Assembly (NCBI GenBank): GCA_963697205.1
Contig: CAVONB010000011.1
Location: 184,208 to 248,207, forward strand
Source of the DNA: CAVONB01 sp963697205
GTDB taxonomy: Bacteria; Pseudomonadota; Alphaproteobacteria; Rhizobiales; Hyphomicrobiaceae
Length of the DNA stretch: 64,000 nucleotides
Direction of reading: 5' to 3'
The notes under the pieces were generated by a model. The model was not told where the DNA came from. It made no database searches and was given only the letters and a program-made list of their open reading frames with translations. How positions within the stretch are numbered: the first letter of the stretch is position 1; each line of letters starts with the position of its first letter. Both the position numbers and the translations under genes were made by a program. Positions 41,645 through 51,151 of the stretch are shown here, one piece after another.

Positions 41645-41971
41645 ATGACATCGACCGTGTCCGACCAGACGTTCGAACAGGAAGTCCTCAAGTCTTCCGA
41701 GCCGGTCGTCGTCGACTTTTTCGCCGAGTGGTGCGGGCCCTGCAAGGCGATGGCGCCGGCACTCGAAGAGGTGGCCAAGGAGATGGCGGGCAAGGTCAAG
41801 GTCGTCAAGCTCGACGTCGACGCCAACCCGCAGATCACCGAGCGCTACAAGATCCGCGCCATGCCGACGCTGATGATCTTTAAGGACGGTGAGGTTGCTG
41901 ACGCCCACGTCGGCGCGCTCGTCCAGAAGCGCAAGCTCGAGGACTGGATCAAGCAGACCGTCACGGTCTGA
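41645..41971 (+). CDS. trxA: Thioredoxin
   Basis: A 108-residue cytosolic thioredoxin with the canonical active site WCGPCK (Cys30/Cys33), the buried Asp24 (VVVDFFAEWC), and the cis-Pro loop RAMPTLMIFKDG. It reduces protein disulfides with electrons from thioredoxin reductase. It sits directly after addA, its usual place in this conserved block. The start at 41645 has a GGAGACAAG ribosome site region upstream. Apart from the frameshifted neighbours, this gene is intact. Confidence 0.96.
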   Translation: MTSTVSDQTFEQEVLKSSEPVVVDFFAEWCGPCKAMAPALEEVAKEMAGKVKVVKLDVDANPQITERYKIRAMPTLMIFKDGEVADAHVGALVQKRKLEDWIKQTVTV

Positions 41972-42100
41972 GGCGCGCGCCGTCGCGCATCATGCCGGCG
42001 GCACATGAACGCTTGCGGGCTCCGGAGCGATCCGGGGCCCGTGCTGCATTGGAACGGACTACGTTCGCCCCTGGGCGAAGGACGCGAGCCGAGAACGTCG

Positions 42101-43758
42101 ATGGCCGATAACGAAACGATCCCCGCGCCCGCGTCTGACCCCGCGCCCGTGCCCGCTTCCATGCCGGGCGACCGCCGCCGCGGGCCCGACGAGATCGCGC
42201 GCCGGCGCACGTTCGCGATCATCTCCCACCCCGACGCCGGCAAGACCACGCTGACCGAGAAGCTGCTTCTGTTCGGCGGCGCCATCCAGCTCGCCGGCCA
42301 GGTCAAGGCCAAGAAGGACAAGCGCGCGACCCGCTCCGACTGGATGGCGATCGAGAAGGCGCGCGGCATCTCGGTCGCCACCTCCGTGATGACGTTCGAG
42401 TACGGCGGCGCCGTCTTCAACCTGCTCGACACGCCGGGCCACGAGGACTTCTCCGACCACACCTACCGCACGCTGACCGCCGTCGACAGCGCGATCATGG
42501 TCATCGACGGCGCGCGCGGTATCGAGGCGCGCACGCTGAAGCTGTTCGAGATCTGCCGTCTGCGCGACATCCCGATCATCACCTTCGTCAACAAGATGGA
42601 CCGCGAGGCGCGCGAGCCGCTCGACATTCTCGACGAGATCGAGAAGACGCTGGCGCTGGAGACCGCCCCGATGGTCTGGCCGATCGGCCGAGGCCGCGAT
42701 TTCCGCGGCACGTTCGATCTGACGAGCCCGCGCATCCGCCAGATCGATCAGGGCGACGAGGGCACGCCCGTCTCGGGCCCCGACGATCCCGCCATCGCCG
42801 CGCTCATGGAGGCGGACGAGGCCGCACGCTGGCGCGAGGAGATCGACCTCGTCGCCGCCGCCTGCAATCCCTTCGATCTGGACAGCTTCCGCAACGGCTC
42901 GCTGACCCCGGTGTTCTTCGGCAGCGCCTTGCGCAACTTCGGCGTCCGCGACCTGCTCGACGCGCTGATCGCCCACGCCCCGCCGCCACGCGCCCAGCAG
43001 GCCGCCACGCGCACCGTCGTGGCCGACGAGCCGGCCATGACCGGCCTCGTCTTCAAGATCCAGGCGAACATGGATCCCAACCATCGCGACCGCATCGCCT
43101 TTATGCGCATCTGCTCGGGCAAGCTGACGCGCGGCATGCGCGTCAAGGTGGTCCGCTCGGGCAAGCACGATCGTGCTCGCCGCGCCGCAGTTCTTCTTCG
43201 CCCAGGACCGCTCGCTGGCCGAGGAGGCCTTCGCCGGCGACATCGTCGGCATTCCCAACAAGGGCGTTCTGCGCATCGGCGATGCCGTCACCGAGGGCGA
43301 GGACCTGACGTTCGTCGGCATCCCGAGCTTCGCGCCCGAGATCCTGCGCCGCGTGCGCCTCGACGACGCCATCCGCGCCAAGAAGCTGAAGGAGGCACTG
43401 CGCGAGATGGCCGAGGAGGGCGTCGTGCAACTGTTCACGCCGCGCGACGGCACGCCGCCCGCTCGTCGGCGTCATCGGCGCGCTGCAACTCGACGTGCTC
43501 GGCGACCGCCTGATGCACGAGTACGGCCTGCCGATCGCCTTCGAGACGGCACTCTTCGAGACCGTGCGCTGGGTCTCTGCCGACGACCCCGCAGCGCTTT
43601 CCCGCTTCGTCGAACGTCAGCGCTCCGCCATGGCCGACGACCTCGACGGCGACGCCGTGTTCATGGCCGAAAGCGCGTTCAACTTGCGCTGGGTGATGGA
43701 GCGCAATCCCGAAATCCGCTTCACCGACATCAAGACGACCAGTCGCCCGGCCGGCTGA
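42101..43758 (+). CDS. prfC: Peptide chain release factor 3 (two frameshifts as sequenced)
   Basis: A GTPase that recycles RF1/RF2 from the ribosome. G motifs are clear: SHPDAGKTTLTEKLL (G1), GISVATSVM (switch I), LDTPGHEDFSDHTYRTL (G3) and FVNKMDREAREPLD (G4). The frame changes near 43166 (extra C in AAGCACGATC, where KTIVLAAPQFFFAQ is expected) and near 43455-43458 (CCC for CC, before LVGVIGALQLDVL). Removing two bases gives 551 residues with the RF3-specific C-terminal domain (VRWVSADD, MAESAFNLRWVMERNPEIRF). An in-frame upstream extension to 42005 lacks similarity. Confidence 0.9.
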
Positions 43759-43880
43759 GGGCTCGTCGACCGCAGCCGTTCGCGCACGGCCCATGACCCG
43801 GCCGGGACCGACCTTCCTTGACACGCGCGAAACGTGCGTGCGAGCGTCGCGTGGGATCTGCGAAGCGAGGTGCACGGGTG

Positions 43881-45107
43881 ATGTCGGAAAAGCCGCTGAT
43901 CGAACAGGCGTCGGACAGGAAAGACCCTCACTACAAGCCGTTCGGTTGGCATCACTGGCCCGATCATCCCTGGATGAGCTACCAGTTCCGCCGCGCACTG
44001 GGCGAGACCTCTGAGGGCGGCGGCACCGTCTCGGAGTGCTTCAAGGCCGCCAGCAGGATGATCCCCGGCGACAAGGAAAGCTGGCATCGCGAATGGCTGG
44101 CCGTCGCCGAATTCAATCACCAGCGCGGCGATGCGGCGATCGCCAACGGCCATGTCCAGTCCGCCAGGAATTGCTGGCTGCGCGCTGCGGACTACTATCG
44201 GCAGGCTGAATTCTGGTTGATGCCCGACGATCCCCGCCGCCTCGCGACCTTCGAGCGGATGGAAACCTGCAGCCGGAATTTCATCGCGCAGTTGAAGCCG
44301 GCCGGCGAAGTGGTGGACGTGCCCTACGAGAGCGGCGTCTCCCTGTGCGCGTACTTCGTGCGCGCGCCGTTCGACACGGGCCGGCAGCCGTGCCTGATCT
44401 CGATGGGCGGCCTCGACTCGATCAAGGACGAGATGTGGTTCATGCAGACCCACGGCGCGTTGCAGCGCGGCATCTCCGTGCTGATGATCGATGGCCCCGG
44501 CCAGGGCGGTACGCTGCGCCGCCACAAGGTGCCCACGCGCCACGACTACGAGGTGCCGATCGGCCGCTGCATCGACTATCTGTTGACGCGCGACGACGTC
44601 GATCCCGCACGCATCGCGGTGTGCGGGTCCTCGCTCGGCGGCTACTACGCGGCCCGGGCCGCCAGCTACGAGCCGCGCCTTGCCGCCGCGGTCTCCCACG
44701 GCGCCATATGGTCGATCCTGTCTTTGTGGGAAAACGCGACCGAGGATCATGGCCTGGCCGATCACATCAAATGGGTGTTCGGCGCCGACACCATGAAGGA
44801 GGCGCTGGAGAAAGCACGCCCCTTCGCGCTGGAGGGGCACCTGGCGAACATGAAATGCCCCTATCTGATCGTGCACGGCGGCTTCGACGTTCTGGGCGTC
44901 GCCTTGGCCACGCAGGTCTACGAGCACGCCCGGTCCAACGGCGTCGACGTCACCTTGCGCTTCGTCACCGAGGACGAGACCGGCGCGGAGCACTGCCAGC
45001 ACGACAACGCCACAATCGGCCAGGAGCTGATGGCGGACTGGCTCGCCGACCGCTTCGCCATCGATCAGCGCGCGTTGCGCACAAAGGCGCTCAATCCACT
45101 GATCTGA
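43881..45107 (+). CDS. Alpha/beta hydrolase, dihydropseudooxynicotine-hydrolase-like (copy 1)
   Basis: A 408-residue protein: a helical N-terminal cap of about 150 residues (WMSYQFRRALGETSEGGG, CWLRAADYYRQAEFWL) and a C-terminal alpha/beta hydrolase fold. The nucleophile elbow GSSLGG places Ser251 as nucleophile; GGLDSIKDE and DGPGQGGT form the oxyanion region; HGGFDVLGV and the final GAEHCQHDN supply the expected acid and histidine. The family includes C-C bond hydrolases such as 2,6-dihydropseudooxynicotine hydrolase and related esterases. The true substrate is unknown. ATG at 43881 has GAGGTG upstream. A close paralogue follows directly. Confidence 0.83.
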   Translation: MSEKPLIEQASDRKDPHYKPFGWHHWPDHPWMSYQFRRALGETSEGGGTVSECFKAASRMIPGDKESWHREWLAVAEFNHQRGDAAIANGHVQSARNCWLRAADYYRQAEFWLMPDDPRRLATFERMETCSRNFIAQLKPAGEVVDVPYESGVSLCAYFVRAPFDTGRQPCLISMGGLDSIKDEMWFMQTHGALQRGISVLMIDGPGQGGTLRRHKVPTRHDYEVPIGRCIDYLLTRDDVDPARIAVCGSSLGGYYAARAASYEPRLAAAVSHGAIWSILSLWENATEDHGLADHIKWVFGADTMKEALEKARPFALEGHLANMKCPYLIVHGGFDVLGVALATQVYEHARSNGVDVTLRFVTEDETGAEHCQHDNATIGQELMADWLADRFAIDQRALRTKALNPLI

Positions 45108-45196
45108 AGGACGCCCGCACGCTCAGCTTTCGATGGGCAAGTGATCCGACGCCACAGGCGTCACGCGCAGTAACCGATACAGCAAGAGGTCCGGCC

Positions 45197-46411
45197 ATGG
45201 CCGAAGCGCTCGCAATCAACGTCGTCAAGCAAGGCGAGTGGCCGCACTACGAGCCCTACGGCTGGCAGCACTGGCCCGAGTTCCCGTGGATGAGCTACCA
45301 GTTCCGCCGCGCACTGGGCGAGACGCAGGAGGGTGGCGGTTCGGTCTCCGAGCTTCTACTGGCCGCAAGCCGCATGACGCCCGGCGACCTCGACAGCTGG
45401 CATGAGGAGCTGTTGAAGGTCTCCGACAACAACATGCGCCGCGGCGATGAGGAGGAGGCCAAGGGTCACATCCGCACGGCCATGAACTGCTGGCTGCGTG
45501 CGGCCGACATGTACCGCTCCGCGGAGTTCTGGCTGGCGCACGACGATCCCCGTCGCTTGGCGACGTTCGAGAAATGCGAAGCCGCCAGTCACAAGTTCCT
45601 CGCCCACTGCGTGCCCCCCGGCGAGGTCGTTCACGTGCCATACGAGGGTCAGCATCTCTACGCCTATTTCATTCGCGCGCCCTACCGCACGCCCAGGCAG
45701 CCGGTTCTGATCGCCTTCGGCGGCCTCGACTCGTTCAAGGACGAGCTCTGGTTCATGGTCGGCCGCGGCGCCCTGCAGCGCGGCATCTCCGTCCTGCTCG
45801 TCGACGGCCCCGGCCAGGGCGGCACGCTGCGCCGCCTGGGCATCCCCACACGCTACGACTACGAGGTCCCCGTCGGCGCCTGCATCGACTGGCTCGCGAC
45901 GCGGTCGGATGTCGACATGAGCCGCTTGGCGGTGTCGGGCTCCTCGCTCGGCGGCTACTACGCCGCCCGGGCCGGCGCCAAGGAGCCGCGCCTGGCCGCC
46001 TGCATCGCACACGGCGCGCAGTGGGATGTCGGCAGCCGCATGCGCGAGCGCGACGACGATCACATGCTGGCCAGTCATTTGCGCTGGGTCTTCGGCTGCG
46101 CGTCGATGAAAGAGGTCTGGGAGGTGTCGAAAGCCTTCAAGCTCGAAGGCGCGCTCGACACCATGACCTGCCCGTTCCTGATCTGTCACGGCGGTCATGA
46201 CGTGCTCGGCGTCCAGACCGCCAACCTCGTCTACGACTACGCCCGCAAAGTCGGCGTCGATGCCACGCTGCGATTCGTCACCGAGGAGGAGACCGGCGCC
46301 GATCACTGCCAGCACGACAATCCGACCATCGGACAGGAGGTCATGCTTGACTGGCTCGCCGACCGGTTCGGCATCGACCAGACGAAGCTCGCCAACGACG
46401 TGCCGCTGTAG
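45197..46411 (+). CDS. Alpha/beta hydrolase, dihydropseudooxynicotine-hydrolase-like (copy 2)
   Basis: A 404-residue tandem paralogue of the preceding gene; the two share long identical runs (for example WMSYQFRRALGET, DGPGQGGTLRR, GSSLGGYYAARA) and identical architecture. Nucleophile is Ser250 in SGSSLGG, with HGGHDVLGV and GADHCQHDN downstream. The cap region differs most, which suggests different substrates. AGAGGT lies before the ATG at 45197, 89 bases after copy 1. An amidase follows 25 bases later, so the three probably form an operon for stepwise breakdown of an amide- or ketone-containing compound; this is inference from context. Confidence 0.83.
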   Translation: MAEALAINVVKQGEWPHYEPYGWQHWPEFPWMSYQFRRALGETQEGGGSVSELLLAASRMTPGDLDSWHEELLKVSDNNMRRGDEEEAKGHIRTAMNCWLRAADMYRSAEFWLAHDDPRRLATFEKCEAASHKFLAHCVPPGEVVHVPYEGQHLYAYFIRAPYRTPRQPVLIAFGGLDSFKDELWFMVGRGALQRGISVLLVDGPGQGGTLRRLGIPTRYDYEVPVGACIDWLATRSDVDMSRLAVSGSSLGGYYAARAGAKEPRLAACIAHGAQWDVGSRMRERDDDHMLASHLRWVFGCASMKEVWEVSKAFKLEGALDTMTCPFLICHGGHDVLGVQTANLVYDYARKVGVDATLRFVTEEETGADHCQHDNPTIGQEVMLDWLADRFGIDQTKLANDVPL

Positions 46412-46436
46412 CGCGCACCAAGTGTCGAGGCATGAC

Positions 46437-47636
46437 ATGATCGATCCCGTTGGCGCATTCGTCCCCGGCGCGCACGTCCACCTTCAAGGTTCAAGCTCTG
46501 GTCCGCTCACCGGTCTGAGCTTCGCCGTCAAGGACATCATCGACATCGCCGGCTTCGTGACCGGGTGCGGCAATCCCGACTGGCAGGCCACCCACGCGCC
46601 CGCGACGGCCCACGCCCCGTGCGTCGATGCGCTGCTCGCTGCCGGCGCGACCCTGGTCGCCAAGGCGATCACCGAAGAGTTCGCCACCGGCCTGATGGGC
46701 GAGAATGCCTTCTACGGATCGCCGAAAAACGTCGCAGCACCTGGGCGTTTTGCCGGTGGCTCGTCCTCAGGCTCTGCCTCGGCCGTCGCCGCGGGTTTGG
46801 TCGATTTCGCATTGGGTTCCGATACCGGCGGCTCGGTGCGCGCACCCGCATCCTTCTGCGGTTTGTGGGGGCTTCGCCCAACCCATGGCCGCGTGCCGCT
46901 GATGGGCGTGATGCCGCTTTCGCCGTCCTTGGATACGGTCGGCTGGTTGGCGCGCGATGCCCGGACGCTGATGCATGTCGGCCGCGTCTTGCTCGGCGAG
47001 GATGGCGCACCGCGGGCCGATCGCTTGATCGTGGCGTGCGATTCGATGCAGCGCATCGCGCCGGAGCACCGCACGGCGCTGCAGCCCGCCATCGAGCGTA
47101 TCGCCGCAACCACAGGCCTTCGGGTAGAAGAGATCGATATCGCAGCCAGCCCGTCGTTGCCCGGCCTCGACACATGGGCTGCGGTCCAGCGGACCCTGTG
47201 GGGCTATGAAGCCTGGCAGGCGCTCGGACCGTGGATGAAAGACGGGAAACCGCGGCTGGGTCCCGCCACCGCGGAGCGCTTTGCCGACCGAGCCAAGGTG
47301 ACGCGGCAGGACTACGAGGCGGCCCTGGCGCAGCGCGCGACCTTGCGCGCTCACATCCGGGGTGTGATGTGCGACAACGCCGTGCTGTTGCTGCCCGCCG
47401 CCCCCGGCATTGCGCCGAGCCTCACCGACGACGCCGAAACCAAGGACCTGATCCGGCAGGCCAACGAGCGCCTGTCGTGTGTCAGCGGCCTCGCAGGCTT
47501 GCCGCAGTTGAGTGCGCCGTTGTCCAGCTGGCAGGGTTGCCCGCTGGGGATCGGACTGGCCGCAGCGCCCGGCAACGACCTACTGCTGCTGGCGCTCGCG
47601 CGTGCGCTCGATGGCGACCCCGCCTCACCTGCTTGA
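46437..47636 (+). CDS. Amidase-signature family hydrolase
   Basis: A 399-residue amidase with the full Ser-cisSer-Lys triad of the family: Lys32 (FAVKD), Ser109 (GGSSSGSA) and Ser133 (DTGGSVRAPA). At about 400 residues it is short for the family, close to bacterial AtzE- and aryl-amidase-like members. It cleaves a C-N amide bond; the substrate is unknown, but position directly after two dihydropseudooxynicotine-hydrolase-like genes suggests a shared catabolic pathway. Start at 46437 gives MIDPVGAF; an ATG five bases earlier reads into an immediate stop. It converges on the gntR gene. Confidence 0.88.
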   Translation: MIDPVGAFVPGAHVHLQGSSSGPLTGLSFAVKDIIDIAGFVTGCGNPDWQATHAPATAHAPCVDALLAAGATLVAKAITEEFATGLMGENAFYGSPKNVAAPGRFAGGSSSGSASAVAAGLVDFALGSDTGGSVRAPASFCGLWGLRPTHGRVPLMGVMPLSPSLDTVGWLARDARTLMHVGRVLLGEDGAPRADRLIVACDSMQRIAPEHRTALQPAIERIAATTGLRVEEIDIAASPSLPGLDTWAAVQRTLWGYEAWQALGPWMKDGKPRLGPATAERFADRAKVTRQDYEAALAQRATLRAHIRGVMCDNAVLLLPAAPGIAPSLTDDAETKDLIRQANERLSCVSGLAGLPQLSAPLSSWQGCPLGIGLAAAPGNDLLLLALARALDGDPASPA

Positions 47637-47766
47637 TGCGTGCTGTCGCCGGCTCGGCCGGGAAGGTCGAGCGCGGCAGGTCGCAGGTCGATCTTGTCAA
47701 CCTTCGCCCTGGCGTAACAGGCGGCCTCCGCGTCGGCGGCCAGCAACTTGCCTGTCCTGCGCGGAC

Positions 47767-48522
47767 CTACACACGAGCGCCCGGCTGCAGATGCTGGTCA
47801 ATGGCCACCGCAGCTGCCGAGAGATGATCGGACATGGCGCGTTCGGCACCGTCTTGGTCCTTGGCCGCCAGCGCATCGATAATCCTGGCGTGCTCCACCT
47901 GGGACTTGCTGCGCCTGTCGGCGGACTGGAAGGGTGCTCTCTGGAAAGGCGCAATCCGAAGCCGACAGTGCTCGACTGCATCGGCAAGATCGAGGTTCTG
48001 TGTTCCTGCGATGATCGTGCTGTGAAAGCGCCGATTTGCCAGGGCATATCCGGCGGCGTCGCCCGCGCGGTGGCAAGCCTCGCACTCCTCGTGGATCTTC
48101 CTCAAGCGTCCGAGCTCCACAGCGCTCATCCGGGTTGCAGCGAGCTTGGCACAAAGAGCTTCCAGCAGGATCGAGGCTTCACACAATGATGCCACTCGGG
48201 CCGGCTCGACTTTTTTGACGACCGTGCCCGCATGCGGCCTGCTGGTCGCCAGTCCAGCGGCGACGAGCTGCTGCAAGGCTTCGCGCACGGGTGTGCGCGA
48301 CACACCGTATTCCTCTGCCAGCGATCGTTCGTCCAACCGGGTGCCTGGCGGGCAGGTGCCCGCAAGGATGCTGTCGGCGATGCGTCGTCTGAGCACATTG
48401 GCCACCGTATCCCCCCGCTCGACCTCGAGCAGCCGTGGTGGTTTCGACCCCTTCTGCACGTCCGCCAAAGCGTTCACTCTTTGTTGTTCCCAGCCATGAG
48501 CAGAGGCCCGGCAGTATCCCAT
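47767..48522 (-). CDS. GntR-family (FadR/FCD subgroup) transcriptional regulator
   Basis: A DNA-binding regulator. The winged helix at the N-terminus shows RRRIADSILAGTCPPGTRLDERSLAEEYGVSRTPVREALQQLVAAGLA, and the C-terminal FCD ligand domain has LANRRFHSTIIAGTQN with a metal-binding Asp/His pattern. FCD regulators commonly bind carboxylates. It is divergent from the transporter gene tctC, so it very likely controls the tct/sulfatase cluster. The start is uncertain: the frame is open to 48600, but ATGs at 48543 and 48522 would leave the palindrome at 48553-48562 outside the gene; 48522 is used here. Confidence 0.85.
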   Translation of the reverse strand: MGYCRASAHGWEQQRVNALADVQKGSKPPRLLEVERGDTVANVLRRRIADSILAGTCPPGTRLDERSLAEEYGVSRTPVREALQQLVAAGLATSRPHAGTVVKKVEPARVASLCEASILLEALCAKLAATRMSAVELGRLRKIHEECEACHRAGDAAGYALANRRFHSTIIAGTQNLDLADAVEHCRLRIAPFQRAPFQSADRRSKSQVEHARIIDALAAKDQDGAERAMSDHLSAAAVAIDQHLQPGARV

Positions 48523-48552
48523 TTGCAGAACGTTGCCAAGCATCCGAACCGA

Positions 48553-48562
48553 TGGTATGCCA
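48553..48562. promoter_or_regulatory. Candidate GntR operator TGGTATGCCA
   Basis: A near-perfect palindrome TGGTATGCCA between gntR and tctC, of the TGGTATACCA type bound by many FadR/FCD regulators. It is 86 bases upstream of the tctC start. One mismatch at the centre. Regulation of the cluster through this site is an inference. Confidence 0.55.
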
Positions 48563-48647
48563 AACGCATCAATCGCACACCAAAAATGTAATTCAAGCAC
48601 ACAATAACATCAGAGCGATTGGCGGCGTTGTGATGGGAGGATCAGAA

Positions 48648-49628
48648 ATGACGTGTCGCAAAATCCCGCAATGGGCGACCACAGCACTGTCGGTCGTCGG
48701 GCTGACAATGGCCCTTACGGCCACTTCGGCATCTGCCGAGTTTCCCGAAAAGCCGATCACCCTCGTCGTCGGATCGGCGCCTGGCTCCGCGCCCGACACG
48801 CTTGCGCGGATCATCGCCGAGGAAATGAGTGGCATCCTTGGCCAGCCGGTCGTGTCGGACAACCGGCCGGGCGCAGCCGGCGCAATCGCGGCAGGGTCCG
48901 TCGCACGGATGGATGCGGACGGCTACACGTTGATGATGATGACGGCGGTTCACTCGATCTCGCCCACCACGCGGTCCGATCTCAAATACAGCTTCGTCGA
49001 CGACTTCGAGGGTGTCGGAATGGTCGCCTCGGTGCCCCTGCTGTTCGTGGTCAACAATGGCCTTGGCACACCGGATATGGCGTCGTTCATCAAGCGCGCG
49101 AAAAAGGGCGACATCTTCTACTCGACGCCTGGTGTCGGCACGCTCCAGCACCTGTCGACGGAGGACTTCTCCAAGCGGGTCGGCATCAAGATGACGATGG
49201 CGCCTTACAAGGGCGGCGGCAACGCGACCAAGGCCGTCATCTCGAACGAGGTGCAACTGTTCTTTGCGGGCATTCCGCCGGCGTTGCCGCACGTCAAGTC
49301 CGGCGCCCTCACAGCGCTCGGGATCTCGACGCCGAAACGGTCGCCGGCCGCACCCAACGTGCCCACCTTCCAGGAACTCGGGTTCGCTGATTACAACGTC
49401 GACAACTGGCACGCCATCTACGTGCGGAAGGGCACGCCTGCAAATGCAGTCGCCAAGCTGTCCGCCGCCCTCAACGCGGCGCTGGCGAAACCGACCACGG
49501 CCAAGAAGTTCCTGAACGTGGGCGCAAGCCCGAATCCCAGCACTCCGAAAGAACTGACCGCGTTTGGCCACAGTGAGGTCGAGCGCTGGAGGAAGATCAT
49601 CAAGGAAAGCCAGATCAAACTCAAATAG
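48648..49628 (+). CDS. tctC: TctC-type periplasmic substrate-binding protein
   Basis: A 326-residue Bug/TTT-family binding protein. The signal peptide of about 30 residues ends in ASA before EFPEKPITLVVGSAPGSAPD, the usual mature N-terminus. NRPGAAGAIAAGSVARMDADGYTLMMM, YKGGGNATKAVISNEVQ and PTFQELGFADYNVDNWHAIYV are family motifs. Family ligands are di- and tricarboxylates or aromatic acids. It is the first gene of a tct cluster but is followed by a sulfatase gene before tctB and tctA, which suggests a sulfated ligand. GGGAGG lies 7 bases before the ATG at 48648; the frame extends upstream without similarity. Confidence 0.92.
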   Translation: MTCRKIPQWATTALSVVGLTMALTATSASAEFPEKPITLVVGSAPGSAPDTLARIIAEEMSGILGQPVVSDNRPGAAGAIAAGSVARMDADGYTLMMMTAVHSISPTTRSDLKYSFVDDFEGVGMVASVPLLFVVNNGLGTPDMASFIKRAKKGDIFYSTPGVGTLQHLSTEDFSKRVGIKMTMAPYKGGGNATKAVISNEVQLFFAGIPPALPHVKSGALTALGISTPKRSPAAPNVPTFQELGFADYNVDNWHAIYVRKGTPANAVAKLSAALNAALAKPTTAKKFLNVGASPNPSTPKELTAFGHSEVERWRKIIKESQIKLK

Positions 49629-49666
49629 TCGCAATGCGCGCGATAGCGGTTCAAGGAAGTCACGCC

Positions 49667-51121
49667 ATGCGACCGAAGAACGTGCTCGTCATCATGGTCG
49701 ATCAGATGGCCGCCAAAGCGGTTGGGTGCTACGGGCACCCAATCGCCAAAACGCCGAACATCGACAGGCTGGCAGCGCGCGGTGTTCGATTTACCAACGC
49801 TTATGCGACGTCACCCATTTGCATTCCAGCCCGGGCAGCCTTCGCCACGGGCCGCTACCCCCACCAGACCGGCTACTGGGACAACGTGTTCGCCTATGAC
49901 GGTCGCATCAAGGGCTGGGGACACCGGCTTCAGGAGACCGGCCACCGGTTCACCTCGATCGGCAAGCTTCACTACGAAGGCCAGGACTACCCCACCGGCA
50001 TCGACGAGCAGATTCTGCCGATGCATGTCTACGGCGGCGGCGACATATTCGGGCTCGAACGCGAGCACCCGCCTGCCAGGCCCCAGAGCGCCTCGGTTGC
50101 GCGTGAAGTGCTCGTAGGCGAGAGCCAGTATACGCGCTACGACAAGAAGATCACCGAGCTGACGCAGGACTGGTTCGCACATCGTCTGGGCGACCAGGGC
50201 GGCAAACCCTGGGTGCTCTTCTGCTCATTCATCGCGCCGCATTTTCCGCTGAAGGTTCCTCAGAAATATATTGATATTTACGAGGGGGACCAGATCGAGC
50301 TCTACGACAAGCCGCTCGACATGAACGGGCGGATAGGAGAGTGGTGGCGGCTCTTCAAGTTCGGCTACAATTTCGACGACTACTTCGATGACGACGATCA
50401 CCGTCGCAAAGCGCTCTTGCACTATTATGCGCTTTGCAGCTTCGCCGACGAGAACGTCGGCGAAGTGGTCGAAGCGCTCGAGGCCAGCGGACAGGCCGAC
50501 AACACCACGCTTCTTTTCCTGGCGGACCACGGCGACCACATGGGTGCGCGCGGCCTTTGGGGAAAATCCACGATGTGGCAGGAGTCGGCGAATGTACCGA
50601 TGATTCTGGTCGATCCGGAACTGCCAGCGGGGACCGTCTGCGAGACCCCGGTCTCACTGGTCGATGCCTATCAGACTGTGCTCTGCGGCGTCGGCGTTGC
50701 GCTGACCGAGGAAGAGACGAAGCTGCCGGGCAAGTCGCTCATCGAGATTGCGGTCGCGCCTTATGATGCACAGCGCCAGGTGTTCTGCGAGTACCATGCC
50801 TCCTGCGCGCCGACAGGACTCATGATGTTGCGGAAGGGCCGCTACAAATATGTCCACTACACGCACTACGGGGCCGAGCTCTACGATCTGCAGGCGGATC
50901 CCGACGAACTCGTGAATCTTGCCGACGATCCCGCGCACAAGGCTGTCCTCGAAAGCTTCGAAGCGTCCTTGCGCGCGTTGGTCGACCCAGAAGATGCAGA
51001 CACCCGGGCCAAACGGGACCAGCGCCGGCGTCTGGAAGAGCTTGGCGGCATCGACGCCGTCGTTGCACAAGGTGGTGTCACCCACACGCCGCCCCCCGGG
51101 GAGAAAGCAAGCGTCATCTAG
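49667..51121 (+). CDS. Cys-type (formylglycine) sulfatase 1
   Basis: A 484-residue type I sulfatase that removes sulfate from an organic ester after FGE converts its cysteine to formylglycine. The signature CIPAR with the modified Cys52 is in SPICIPARAAFATG; metal residues are Asp12-Gln13 (MVDQ) and the DHGDHMG motif, followed by GLWGKSTMWQES. No signal peptide is visible, so it should act in the cytosol after uptake. It resembles arylsulfatase/choline-sulfatase-like proteins, but the choline-sulfatase C-terminal signature is not evident. It lies inside the tct cluster, between tctC and tctB. Start at 49667 is supported by AAGGAAG 7 bases upstream. Confidence 0.9.
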   Translation: MRPKNVLVIMVDQMAAKAVGCYGHPIAKTPNIDRLAARGVRFTNAYATSPICIPARAAFATGRYPHQTGYWDNVFAYDGRIKGWGHRLQETGHRFTSIGKLHYEGQDYPTGIDEQILPMHVYGGGDIFGLEREHPPARPQSASVAREVLVGESQYTRYDKKITELTQDWFAHRLGDQGGKPWVLFCSFIAPHFPLKVPQKYIDIYEGDQIELYDKPLDMNGRIGEWWRLFKFGYNFDDYFDDDDHRRKALLHYYALCSFADENVGEVVEALEASGQADNTTLLFLADHGDHMGARGLWGKSTMWQESANVPMILVDPELPAGTVCETPVSLVDAYQTVLCGVGVALTEEETKLPGKSLIEIAVAPYDAQRQVFCEYHASCAPTGLMMLRKGRYKYVHYTHYGAELYDLQADPDELVNLADDPAHKAVLESFEASLRALVDPEDADTRAKRDQRRRLEELGGIDAVVAQGGVTHTPPPGEKASVI

Positions 51122-51151
51122 CGCAGGCTCCGGCGACGGGACGAAGACGAG

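Noticed and set aside
34641..43758. Programmed ribosomal frameshifting in addB, addA and prfC
   Set aside because: There are several sites per gene with different contexts and no slippery heptamer, so single-base sequence errors or mutations fit better.
49667..51121. Calling sulfatase 1 a choline sulfatase (betC)
   Set aside because: The Cys-type core is shared by many sulfatases, the choline-sulfatase C-terminal signature was not seen, and no bet genes are near.
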